NCBI GenBank assembly: GCA_026874595.1
Contig: CM049317.1
Location: 50,756,118-50,820,117, forward strand
Source: Sipunculus nudus
Lineage: Eukaryota; Annelida; Sipuncula; Golfingiida; Sipunculidae
Length of the DNA stretch: 64,000 nucleotides
Reading direction: 5' to 3'
Part shown: positions 21,251-32,915 of the stretch, piece after piece
How the letters are laid out: every line of letters starts with the position of its first letter
How positions within the stretch are numbered: position 1 is the stretch's first letter
Notes under the pieces: model-generated
What the model was told of the DNA's origin: nothing
Database searches by the model: none
The model's input: the letters and a program-made list of their open reading frames with translations, nothing else
Program-made: the position numbers and the translations under genes

Positions 21251-22673
21251 TTTAGCAAGTTTTTTCGTCATCAGAACGTAGATATACAATAATCTGCAAG
21301 ATTACTTTTTTTGTTAACACAAGTCTTCCATATATACAGGAAGAAAGAGTGTATGTGACCCCCCCCCCCCCACACGCACACACATTTTGCTAATAAAACG
21401 AATATCAATAATCACCAAAAATAGGCTCTTGTTGTAATTCGTAAAATGTGTCACATGCAGTGTTGCAATGTTCAACAAGTATAAATGAACTGCTGTCTTT
21501 TAGACATAATAAAATACCAACAGGACTGATAATATGACATGATACTCCTTATTTCAACGACGTTATTGTAAACCGTGCTAAAAAACGCTCGAATTGAATA
21601 ATAGTCACGTAGGTTAAATAGACTAGTAATTTAGGGTAAAGGTTTTTACTTCTTGTTTGTGCCTGAAGGAAAAGTATTCCTTGTTATTTGACCCAAATTG
21701 CTTCAATATTGCATATAATTTTAATTCAAATTAAAAAAAAAAAAACTAAAAAAAAAAAAAAAAAACATAAAAAAACAAACCCTGCCCGGGAGATACATAC
21801 TCTTGACAGTCATGCATCCTTGTAAATATTTGCCTCCCCAGATATGTGTTCACCACTGCTGATAATATATTTACACTATATTAACAAAATGAGCATGGCA
21901 AAGGTAGGGTGTTGTTGTAATATACTGTATACCTGGTTACAAGGACCTGTGTGAAGGCGGGGGTGGGGTGGGGTGGCAGTATTAGCCCCCCCCCCCAACA
22001 ACTTTTACACATTGCGAGAGGAACTTGTGCCCCTGACCTCCGTGCACACAGTGACAGAACATACAGACAAGTAAACATTGATGATGTAATACAGTACACA
22101 ATCATCACATCGTTCTTGTCTGTAATACTCTTTGGTTTTGTGATTCTATATTTATATTTCCCAGACTGAAGTTATAAATAAGTTTGCTTTTACTTTGCTC
22201 TTTCTGTATGCTTGTGGACCATCATGAATGGCCATTTGGAAACCTCGTCATATCATACGATGTCTTTTTGTGGCCCTGAAAAGCGGAGAAAGTTTAACTT
22301 TTTTCAGCTTTGCTTTGTGGCACAATTAGGCGTTTGGTGTGGACACTCAAGTGTATTTGCATGTAGTCAACATTTTAAGTCGACAAGCCTTAACACGCTT
22401 GTAAACTGTTGTAGGCTTAATGTTTCGCGAGGGTTTCAAATTCGCGATATTCGCCAAAAGGAAATTATCCATAATTTCTTGGCCAAGATGGCGGCAGCTG
22501 TGGTACGTCAATACAAACAGAAATTTGACCGATGAAGTGTAGTGTTTATACATTTATTACTTGTACCCTTCATCAACATACTATAGAAGTGGTTCTCTAT
22601 TTTATATTTTGTTCATGTTAGTCAGACTGTTCTATATGTCCCTCTGTCTACCTGTATATTTTCGTGACAGTAT
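21251..22673. other. Intergenic stretch, no gene seen
   Basis: Contains poly-C/CA (21360-21385), A-rich (21734-21777) and G/C runs (21958-21996). A TTTCGCGAGGGTTTCAAATT-type element (about 22405-22470) recurs near 47820-47875. Confidence 0.55.
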
Positions 22674-23141
22674 TTTAAAGGTGCCCATTCACCTACCTTT
22701 TGTAAAAGAGTTTATGTGATTGTTGGCTTCCTCTGTGTATATATTAATGATCTAAGGGTAATTTTGGTTTTGAAAGTTCTTATATGGCCTTCATTAAGGA
22801 TGTGTGTTCTTGTTTATCAACTACATGTTGGTAAACACAGCAATGTTGATAAACGGGAAAAACATGTAAACTAAAGTGGTAGGTGGCGTATATGCGGAGG
22901 TAGAAAGGTGACCTATTACAAAACGTCATTTGCAAAGCTCTGGCTTATCTGACTTGCTGCCAGATACCCTAGTTGCATTTGTTTTGAATATTTTGGCAGG
23001 CCCCACATTTTATACACACGTAGATATAACAAAAAAAAGCAGCCCGTGTGCGGTGATATCCACGTTTTCTGGTCTATTTTTAAAGCTCCAACGGATTACC
23101 TTTAGTTTATAAAGGTCAGAGAGGTATTAGGCTCCTTTAAA
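22674..23141. mobile_element. TTTAAAGG inverted-repeat element, copy
   Basis: The left end TTTAAAGGTGCCCATTCACC and the right end (reversed) TTTAAAGGAGCC are inverted. The interior is the reverse orientation of 35863-36318 (TCATTTGCAAAGCTCTGG, GACTTGCTGCCAGATACC, GCAGGCCCCACATTTTAT). Non-autonomous. Confidence 0.75.
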
Positions 23142-23454
23142 TTAAAATGCATCCCATTGGATGTAAATGTTGACCCAGGACAGGCCTTCATGGTGTTGGT
23201 TTTGCTTTTCTGCTATTACCCGTGATAACATCTGCTGGTGGATTTTGGTATTATTACTGATCATTCATACTGAATTTTGATCCCAAAGAATCGAAATTTA
23301 TGACAATTAACTGTTTTTAATGATGATATATGCGCTCTCCGATAGTGATGATTTTCTTCTGATTGAAATGGCGCATGCTTCCTATAGTCTATATTTAATG
23401 ATTGAAGATAAACGAGGACACATGTTCCGTGACACGCTTAATTTGCCTAGGTCT

Positions 23455-23755
23455 GGTGGATCTGCGTTCATTCCCGTTCGTGTGTTTGTGCGTTTGTTTG
23501 TCTGGGTGTTCACAACATAACACTGACATGCGTATATTCCCATTTGTGTGTTTGTGCGTTTGTTTGTGTGGGTGTTCACAGCATAAATCATGCATTCTTG
23601 AACGGAATTTCATGATATATTTAGGGTTGGTCGGGAATGGCCAAAGAAGATGGAATTAGATTTTGGTGTGTATCCGACACATAATCTGGATCCAGGATTA
23701 TCATCAAGAAATATTCACAAATGTAAAATCACTTGTGCACGAATGAACCAAGTAA
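23455..23755. repeat. Dispersed repeat with an internal 66-bp duplication
   Basis: Two copies of a GTGTGTTTGTGCGTTTGTTT unit start at 23471 and 23537. The rest matches 17235-17460 (CTTGAACGGAATTTCATGAT; GCACGAATGAACC). Confidence 0.75.
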
Positions 23756-24194
23756 TATGGGCCTAATAAGGAATGGCAGAGACTTGCAATGATTAGAATG
23801 CAGAACAGAGTTTTAAAAAATGTTACATACTATATATAAATTATGTAGCTTGTGTAAAACGTGTTAACCAGGGTGGGCCAAAGAATGTATATTTATCCCT
23901 GCGAAATTCTACCGAGGACCGAGAAGATTGTACAGTAGCCGACTACCTTTATCAAAACCAGTCCAAAAACTGCTTTGATACCTGCAAACTGAATCTTACA
24001 TTACGTGTACAGGATAATCAGATAACAATATAATAACATCATATATAACATATACTGACACAATAATGACGTGAGTATTGAAAAAAATGATTTATTTACT
24101 TTGACAAAGATCTTCTCTTCTTTTAAGACGTTTCAAATTCTTATTCAAACTCCAAATTAGTTCTTTTCATCGAAAGCCATTATCAACATACAAA

Positions 24195-24196
<2 letters not shown>

Positions 24197-24267
<71 letters not shown>

Positions 24268-24330
24268 CAAATTCTTGTTCGATCTTCAGATTTGTTCTTA
24301 CCATCGAAAGCCATGACCAACATACAAACC

Positions 24331-24365
<35 letters not shown>
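24197..24365. repeat. Two (TA)n arrays with a repeated flank
   Basis: TA arrays at 24197-24264 and 24332-24365. The sequence before each (CCATCGAAAGCCATGACCAA-like, CATACAAACCTA) is duplicated, so the array and its flank were copied together. Confidence 0.9.
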
Positions 24366-24369
<4 letters not shown>

Positions 24370-27300
24370 TCTATATATACCTTTATATATAAATATATCT
24401 TATACGTATATTTATATATACCTATATAAATACACACACACACGCACATATATATACAATATTTTACTGAGTACGGTTACGAAAGCACACCTATACCGTC
24501 GTTTCCCACGCGCGTTGGTTCACTTATCCAGGCTCTACATTCACACTGAATCCATTTCAGACAAAGGTGTCAAAACCAACCTTTCCATGAATTATCTGTG
24601 AGACGTGAGGTCAGCTAAGAGACCTTTCGGTTTTCGTATCTCGTACATAAACACTGATGGCTGTTCAGCTATATATCTTTCCTGGCTCAAAGAGACTTGG
24701 CTTAAACTTTCATTTTGTCTCTTTATCCTATCAGTCATTGCATGGCAGAACGTTAATGTTGTAATGTATTCACACTTTCATTTCTGCAGCCAGATAAAGA
24801 ACCTTGAAATTGTTCAATAGGAAACGCCGGCTAATTACACACAGACACAGACAAACACATATATGTGTGTGTGTGTTTGTCTCTCATGATAACCTGTCGA
24901 TGATAACTGCACATTGGTATTCGTCTGTGTTATGACTATGTTTCTTATATCAGGTGTGAGCTCACTACTGTTTGATCCCCTTTGATCAATATACCAATAT
25001 CTTTAATCCGAAATGTGTCCATGTGGCTGACTTTCTCTGTAGTAGTCTGATGTACTTAACTGGTATTTCCTTGCGTTCACTTACATGTATATGCCTATAA
25101 TTCCAGGTGACTGGAATTCAAATTCACGGATATCGGATTAATAATGAAAGAATGCAGATCATTTCTATTATACTGTGATAGATCTGAGTTAATTAAAGCA
25201 TATCTTTGCCTCTTACCCATCTTAACATTTTTAAATTGGTCCGAGACAACTGCTATAATGCTAGGTGAGTTTGTAAGCGAAGAGCCATTTTGTATGAAAC
25301 AGCATAAATTCGGAGCTGAGACACTTGCTTGTTGAAGGTCATTATACCTGAGCAGGTGGCTAGAGGTATTATTACACTTTATCCTCTATTTGTCTGTAAG
25401 CAAATTTACGCAAATATTTTGTAACATATTTTTTGAGTTTGGAAAACATCCAGGGAACAATAAATGAAATTTAAGAGGTAACCTTGATCACCATAAAAAT
25501 TAACATTAAAGGATTTTGTGACACTGTTTTCTTATAAAAGAGCCATTGATTGGTATTCGCAGGCGGCCTTCTGCTGGAGGTGACTTGGGATGTGTACAGC
25601 TACACAGTAGAGAGGACCATCCTATGTCATGTCATTATGACATGTCTTTGACATCATTTTGTTATTTTTATACTCTGGCGTGAATCTTGTAACTTTTAAC
25701 AAAACGCGCAGTCATGGCTGTATAGGCAACAAGATATAGCAGTCGACCGTTAGCGCAGTGAACAGAGAACGGGCTTGGATGTAATGGGCTGGTGCAAAAT
25801 GTAGAATAATTTAAATCTAGCAATACATATCTTTGAAAAATTTACTCCTGACAGTGTCATAGTCATAAATAATAAAACTTTTTTCAGTAGAGGATCGGGG
25901 GGGGGGGGGGGGAAGGGGGGGGGGGGGTTGGTCCCGCCACCCACCTTAACAGCCGCTGCAACTTTTTTTAGGGTTTCAGACCATGTAATTTTCGTTAAAC
26001 CCCGCCAAAATAATCGAAACACACCAAGTAGGAAAAAATTGTCAGCAAGTCAGTCGAACCAAGAGATTTGCAAATAGAGTTTTGCAATAGTGACCTTTCA
26101 GCGTCCGGATATGTGCAACTACACCACCTTCAATTACTTGGTGTAAATAAACATGGTATAGTTTTGTCACTGAGGCCGTAACAGATATTTATATATAAAC
26201 GAAATTACATATATTCCACAAATAAGCCAGATGAATATCTGGCTTTAAAAACAAACCGTATTTTAGATACAGCATTTTAGAACTTAATGACCAATGACAG
26301 AAATATTGAAAACAAGACATTCATCCTGTTGCCTATATGTTCCTGTTTATTATTGCAACAAAACAAATTAAGAATTTCAGAGAATGCACGATAAAAGGAT
26401 CTAACTTTAAATATATGCAAACATTTAGATATAAAACAAAATATATAAAATTGATGCTTGTAAGCGCCGAGAGATCACTAGAAGTCCATCTCATGTCCCC
26501 CTACGCCTGCAACTGAGCGACAGTAAGGAATATGTTATGGATTGTACGATCTTGGAATTTAGGTCAATGTCAAAAATTAACATCAGGTGCAAATCGGTTC
26601 ACCTGTATATTGCGCTGACCAAGGAGTTTACATAAATTTATGTTATTTCCTTGCTCTGACCAAAGGTTAGTTTCTTCCCAATAAAAAAAAAACTTTGCCC
26701 AAATATTCAATAACACCTGAAGTTCTACCATGGCATGGTTTGCACCCTTTTCCTGGTTTTCACCCCAAACAAAGCGCAAACCATGCCATAGAATAATTAA
26801 CTGGGGTTGAAGGTGCACGGACAGGGCAGCTTCCCTGTACTAGATTAAGGTACCAAGAGTATTCTCGTGCTGTACCCTCCCCAAATATCAAATTTAAATA
26901 TGAAATATAATTGAAATGAGCCCAGAGCTGGCTCACACTCCCTCTCCCCTAGTTATTTAGTCTATTGCATAGTTTGCACCCTGCCCCGGGTGTAAACCAT
27001 GCCATGGCTGCACTTCAGCCCCTAATCCAAATATTGATAGTGTCCATCCTTTCCCTCACTCAAACAACAAATCCGACTGAATGGCAAGGCATCTTTGACA
27101 CCTACTGGCTTGATACTTTATACTTAACTTCATACCACATACCCTGTACGCCGCGCATGCGCTGCCCGAGTTTCATGATTTACGTGGGAGCACTAGGAAA
27201 GTTTTTTGTCTATCGAGTGTTACACTTCATGTGATACATCAAACTAAAGCTCAATTCATGCACTTTTGTATTGTTCCAACTGAAGATTAATAATGGAGGG

Positions 27301-27717
27301 TATAGGTAATTATCTTTAGAATTAACACTCTTGAAATAAAAATGAAAAGTTTGGCGAGTTTTGAGTCGCGAACGAAGGAAGACTGCGTTTGTATAATGCA
27401 ATCAGTTTCAACTACCCTTGAGTCTGATTAGGTAACAGTGTAAAGATACTTCATCAGTTAGAACAAAGTTATATAAGATAACAAATAACACATCCATAAT
27501 ATTTTTATAACATAACATGCTAACATACTTATCTCAATATTATGTTTCCCATGGAATCCTGTGTACTGCTTTATTCAAATCCTTCAAACCAATTCAACGC
27601 CCATATTATGCTACAGCAGACGCTTTACTCTAGCAGGTCAGTTGTAAAATTTACTATGAAACTGTTTAACAGCAGAGAACTTATAAATACGTGGTTATTG
27701 TGTGACATACGATATTC
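24366..27717. other. Intergenic stretch, no gene seen
   Basis: Holds a relic of the TTTAAAGG family (about 25965-26150; TCAGCAAGTCAG, GAGTTTTGCAATAGTGACCT), G-rich homopolymers (25898-25927) and two related hairpins (26731-26788, 26967-27002). No supported exon. Confidence 0.5.
26731..26788. repeat. Hairpin, 13-bp perfect stem
   Basis: TGGCATGGTTTGC (26731-26743) pairs with GCAAACCATGCCA (26776-26788). A second hairpin at 26967-27002 uses the related arms GCATAGTTTGCACCC and GGGTGTAAACCATGC. Confidence 0.85.
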
Positions 27718-29640
27718 ATGTCAAAGACAGCTAAGCGTAAGAGTGAAAACGGTGGAGGTTCCAGCTTCAAAAGCGCCCAGCGGTAAGTTGCATATTACAT
27801 GTGAGTGGCATTCATCATGGCATATTAACACTACTTAGCAATGTCAAGGGATCTGCCAATGACAAGCTGCCTCAGCTGCACCAAATTCGTGACAAACGAA
27901 TTAGTTAGCCTCAAGTTTCGCCGAATCGAATGGAGGATGTCTGTAAATGGATTCCAGATAGTCTTGAGGGTGCAGATTTGGAAGTTATTGGGAACCATCG
28001 AGGTTGGTACCTGTACTTTACTAAAAACCAGGATCGCTTGACTTGCAGTGAAACTCCTAAAGAGACCGCAGCATCACGATCACCGCGAAAGCCATCATCA
28101 TCCTCACATTTGCAGCTCTTTCCCCCCGGAATGCATATTTTGCCAAAGAGTTGATATTAAAGTGTCGGGAAAGACTGAGAGATGTATCAAGTTCCCAGTT
28201 TTTAAGAACAGAGGAGGAGCTTTGAGAGAACCTTCTTGGAAACAGATTGAGCCCCGCGCTCTCGAACTCGGTAACGTTCGTCTTCATCATAAGGTACAAG
28301 GAGAGGACCTGTTTGCGAGGGAGGCCCAGTTCCACCAGTCTTGCCGGAGGTCCTTTAACTTAAAATACCTAACTCTCCTGAGAGATAAAGCCAAATTCGC
28401 AAATCGTCCAATAATAGACAGTTAGCAAGATCGTAAGTCTGTTTGCACATATGAAAACATTAAATGTTGTGATCGGTTCCATACAGGACCGAGTTATTGA
28501 CAGAACGAAGTTGTGCAAGTCCAAGTCCAAGTAACTGCCCTGGACTCCCACAGCTGACGATCTTGAAGCCTAGTCCCAAGGTGAACTTCTTTCGCGAGAC
28601 CTTGTTAAGTTCCTTGGTCTCATCATCTCTGGTGACGCAAATTTGGAGAAGTGCGAGCAGACCAAACAGGTCGCGCTGTCTATAGGCCAGGTATGAGATA
28701 TTCCTCAATTACAAATTTTTCCAGGGTGATAAAGAGATATGTGTAACAACATTTTTATTTTGAATCAGGAGAGCTGTTTTGATTGAGATATGTCTAACAA
28801 ATTTTTAATTTGCATCATTTTGAGAGGTTTTTTGACTATACATATGCTAATTGTTTTCTTTATTATTTAAGGACATTTACCGTGCTGTGACAAAGGGAGA
28901 ATGGAAGTTATCAAAGCACATTCTCCTCTGCACTACAATCCGGCATCTTTACCGCAGTAAATAACTCATAAACATTCTCAGTAGATTAGGCTATTGCGAA
29001 ACCTATGACTTCAGCCTGGGATTGGAGACCGCCCTAGCCGGTGATCTTAATGAGGTTTCTAACTCGCTTAGTCGCAGGATAATTACAGGTGAAGGCAATA
29101 CTGTGTTCCATCTTGAGTGGGACAACCTAAACAAAATAACGACAAATGTTCATGGCCCAAACGTGGTTAACAGCACAGGTGGGATCATGATACAGTAGGT
29201 GAAACCCGGGTTTGAGGCGACCACGCAGGGTCATCCGCTACCTCTCTACACGCGGAGCAAGTCACGTTCCCTAAAAGTGAATACACCAGAAACCCTGGCC
29301 TCTGTTCATATCTACGGTCGAGAAGGGCCAAGATTTCCTGCTGGAGCAGTGTTCACTCCACCTCGAAGGGCATCAAAGATTACCGTGCCTGGTCACTTGC
29401 ACGAGTATTGGGGAGCAGTGGAGACAAGCAACCTGTTCCTGGCTTAAGTGGTTTCGTCTCAGCCACTGGCACTAAGCCTACACGGAAATCAACTATTGAA
29501 TACTTCACCCCGATCAATTAGCCATTCACGGAGTATTCGGTCATAAAAGAACTACTAAGGCTGTCAGAAGAAGCAACAACGGAAGTGCATCCAATATCAA
29601 TATTCCTTTACTGGGCACTTTTGGGAACACGAAAATGTAA
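27718..29640 (+). pseudogene. Decayed copy of a multicopy intron-containing gene
   Basis: Plus-strand pieces line up in order but not in one frame. The first exon starts MSKTAKRKSENGGG at 27718 and ends at a GTAAGT donor (27782). A second part includes WYLYFTKNQDRLTC; a CIFCQ...HQSCRRSFNLKY zinc-binding-like block is at 28130-28370. SGDANLEKCEQTKQ, then an apparent intron 28689-28871, is followed by DIYRAVTKGEWKLSKHILLC, WDNLNKITTNVHGPN near 29120, and an EYFTP/EYSVIKELLRLSEEA block near 29500. This combination recalls a large uncharacterised family seen in molluscs and cnidarians (memory, not verified). Whether it is host or transposon-borne is unknown. Confidence 0.55.
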
Positions 29641-29784
29641 GTTAGAAAAAGATATCATCTGGGTGCATGGGGACCCCTTCTTCCGACTAGACTATAGGTA
29701 CATACAAATATTCAGTGATTGCGGACAATTTTTTCCGACATAACATGTATGGAATCAAAAATGTTTAAGAACAACTATATATAA

Positions 29785-30174
29785 TGTTACGAAGACAAAT
29801 AAACGAGGGGTAAATCCTGGACCGATCCCGGTTTCGAACCCAGGTCGTTGGCGTACAAGTCCGGCCGTCCAAACCGCTTCGCTAGCAAAGCAAGCTTCAC
29901 CAGCTTATTATCGCTTCACCAGCGATACAGTTCGGTCCGCTTATATATCACCCCGTAACACCACCCCTCTTAAAAGCGTTCTGCTATCAGAACAAGATTA
30001 ATTATCCCAAAAGTCACACTTTGGTGAGCTTATTCCCTGGGACACAAAGTTAACCGTCACGTTAGACGAGCCCCCATTTTGTTACGAAGAGGGGAAAGCA
30101 CTCGGCCGATCCGGGAGTCGAACGCAGCTTTACTAGCGAGACAGTTCGGTCCGCTTTTATGTCACCCCGTTACA
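29785..30174. mobile_element. Miniature LTR (TRIM-like) fossil with a tRNA-like block
   Basis: Two end repeats, 29785-29960 and a shorter 30080-30174, both open with TGTTACGAAGA and close with CACCCCGTAACA or CACCCCGTTACA. The flanks share a 4-bp duplication, ATAA. The interior of about 120 bp is non-coding. Inside the left repeat, on the minus strand, lie an A-box-like TAGCGAAGCGGTTTGG and a B-box-like GGTTCGAAACC spaced as in a tRNA (about 29825-29890). It looks like a non-autonomous LTR-element relative and is not intact as an autonomous element. Confidence 0.65.
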
Positions 30175-30799
30175 ATAATAAGTGTAGTTCCCATGGTAGC
30201 AGGGAAAACTTGGGGAAAATAACCAAGGAAACAAAGCATTGAAACCGAAATTGGCAGATTTTCAGTCTAACCCATCTAATATTTGGACTTTTGGTATAAT
30301 ATGCCTGATTAAGCAGACAGTTTTGACTAACGATGAAAGCTCTGAATTATAAGAATTAATAAAATAATTAATAAAATCCTTTAATAAGGAGGGGGTCATC
30401 CTGAGCATATTCCGGTTTTCTAGGATTTGGCTGGAATTTTATTTCTAGTAATTTTAGTTTGAAAAGTAAATAAAGAAGACCACAGTCTTTGACATTATAT
30501 ATTTTATTTAACGATATCGGTTGTACCGATGCCATATTAAATTTGTTATTATTAGTTCTTCACGATTTCATCCTATTCTGTATTTTAAGAGCAATAGATA
30601 TTTATATGCGTCACCCGGCTGTTGTTAAAAGTACAAAAGTATTTGCAATAATGGAATAATTTGTGTATTTCCTCCGCTATTTGTGACCGAATACAAAAGT
30701 TTTCTTGTAAAATCATCTCGGTACATGGACTTACTGTCTCAAGTTTATTTATATTATACTGTGTTATGTGTCCACATGTATCTGTTTACATGACTGCGT

Positions 30800-31040
30800 G
30801 AACGGAGGCCCGAGCTTGTCTCCAATGCGCAGTAAATCTAAAACAATTAAAATAATTATGAAAGAAGACAGAAGAAATACCGAATGGAAGCTTGAAAAAT
30901 CTAATCTAGATTTGTGAAGTTGCGCGGTACGGGTACTAGGTGGCGCTATGTTTATGTCGCCCGGTGCAAGCTTTTTTACCCTCTTGTTGTACAGGAGTAA
31001 GCAAACGGTTTAGAAAGAAATATTGTCAGATATCATAATC
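30800..31040. repeat. Dispersed repeat, left of GGACT
   Basis: Shares with 34990-35175, in the same orientation, GAAGACAGAAGAAATACCGA-like, ATTGGAAACTTGAAAA-like, GGTGGCGCTATGTTTAT and CTAAGCAAACC-like segments. The two copies flank the GGACT gene. Confidence 0.5.
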
Positions 31041-31334
31041 GTTTAAGTAGAAAACGCTATATGTATATTTAATTTAGCTAATATGGTAATAGGTCCCATA
31101 TATTTGTTTTTTTTTTGTCCCCCTTGTCCCAATGGCAAATCTGTGCAATTTAATAGGCTTGCTTCATCAAAAAATGGATCCAACAGTCGATCGCACAGCA
31201 TGAGATTGCACCAATTGCAACATTTGCAACATTTTGGTGTAAGAACCTGTTAATAATAAAAAGTTGTTTTTTGAGTACAGCCAGTATTCATGATAGTCAC
31301 TTGCGTCCGCTATCGCCATCTGCTGAAGGCTCAC

Positions 31335-31679
31335 TCAGATATTTTTTTTTACCTCTTCCACGATGGAATTCCTATTGACGTCATCGTCCTTTACTCTGAT
31401 AAATTTTAAATTCGGATCCTCTGGTCGATCCACGTATTCTTCGTAAAACTTTAGTCCCATTAGCCATTGATGAAAATTCTCAAGGATGTACACAAAGCAC
31501 GCCTGCGTAACACGTACTTCCGGTTCAACTTTCGCGCCTGAATCATTCCTAGCTTCCGCTTGTTCTGGTATCATCTCAACCTGTATGGTCGTTCTGTGCA
31601 TATACCGGGGGACGGCCTCGAATTTATCGCAACTAGAAAGCATCTGATCGTCAAATTCATAGACCTCACCTACAACGTG
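31335..31679 (-). CDS. GGACT: GGACT exon 2
   Basis: The acceptor is CTGTGTTTCAG. Codes residues 62-175 with E82 and stops at 31337-31335 (TGA). An alternative donor-like GAG|GTAAAA close to the stop is not needed. Confidence 0.9.
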   Translation of the reverse strand, partial: HVVGEVYEFDDQMLSSCDKFEAVPRYMHRTTIQVEMIPEQAEARNDSGAKVEPEVRVTQACFVYILENFHQWLMGLKFYEEYVDRPEDPNLKFIRVKDDDVNRNSIVEEVKKNI

Positions 31680-31727
31680 CTGAAACACAGAACAATATGT
31701 ACACCATATAATAAATAAATAGAATAA

Positions 31728-31763
<36 letters not shown>

Positions 31764-32608
31764 TTCATATGCTTAAGGTGCAGATAACAACGCGGTAGTG
31801 GGGCTTAACATTTATTTCACTAATGTGAACAAAAGCTGTAATTATAAACGAGGGCCGACAGCAGGCCCAAAGGAAAAAAACATATATCAATGCAGCAAAC
31901 ATATATCATTACAGCAAACCATTGCTTTAAAAAAACAAGGAAAATTATATTATACTTTATCACTTTATCAAGTCGTGTAATGAAAAAGAGAGGGTGGGTA
32001 GGGAGGGACGACAAAACAAGTACGTGTTCAGCGTGGACACGAGCTGAACGATCCGGCCGTTGCGCGGGGATTAGTCTCGGGCGACGGCACAGTGAATGAA
32101 GCGGAACGTGTCTATATTACTGACCCGCAAATAATAATTATTAACTAATTTAATAAACACACACACACACACGTATATGTATAAAGGGGCGTATCCAGGG
32201 GGGTGCCGCAGGGGCAATGCTCCCTCTCCCCCCCCCCCACCCCTCCGACTTTGCATTTAATATTGAAGGAAAATATTCCAGAAAGTAATTTCTACTAAGA
32301 AAATTAAAGCATAAAATATATATATGCAAATTCTGCAAGGGAATAGCCCCCCCCCCCTTCTATTCAGTTCTCCCCGTCTCTAGAGGAGTTTTATATTTTT
32401 CTAAAACACATTCATGGAATTCTTGTTACTGGTATCCGCAGATTTGGGACTTATTTCAACATGAAATATTGTACATTAAGTTTATTAATGTAATTAATGT
32501 AATTGATAATTCTACATTTCAATAGGGTTGATCCTGCAGATATGATATTTTTTATTTATTCATCTTGTACGACTAATATTTCTAACTGGAATTTAAACCT
32601 GTGAGGTG

Positions 32609-32690
<82 letters not shown>

Positions 32691-32841
32691 GTGTGTATGT
32701 GTGTTTATATATATGCTTAAATTGCATTTGCCGAATATTTCGGCCCCCTCCCTTAGGCCCTCCCTCAATCACTTTGCAGATAACAAACTTTTCTTCTTGA
32801 TATCAGTCTTAAAATCGTACAAGGATACTGAAGTAGGCTGC

Positions 32842-32915
<74 letters not shown>

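Noticed and set aside
22212-22535. 107-codon frame
   Set aside because: Overlaps a CGCGA-type dispersed repeat, and has no domain or splice borders.
29825-29890. Genuine tRNA gene
   Set aside because: A- and B-box-like blocks are present, but it sits inside the repeat of a miniature LTR-like element and the cloverleaf stems are poor.
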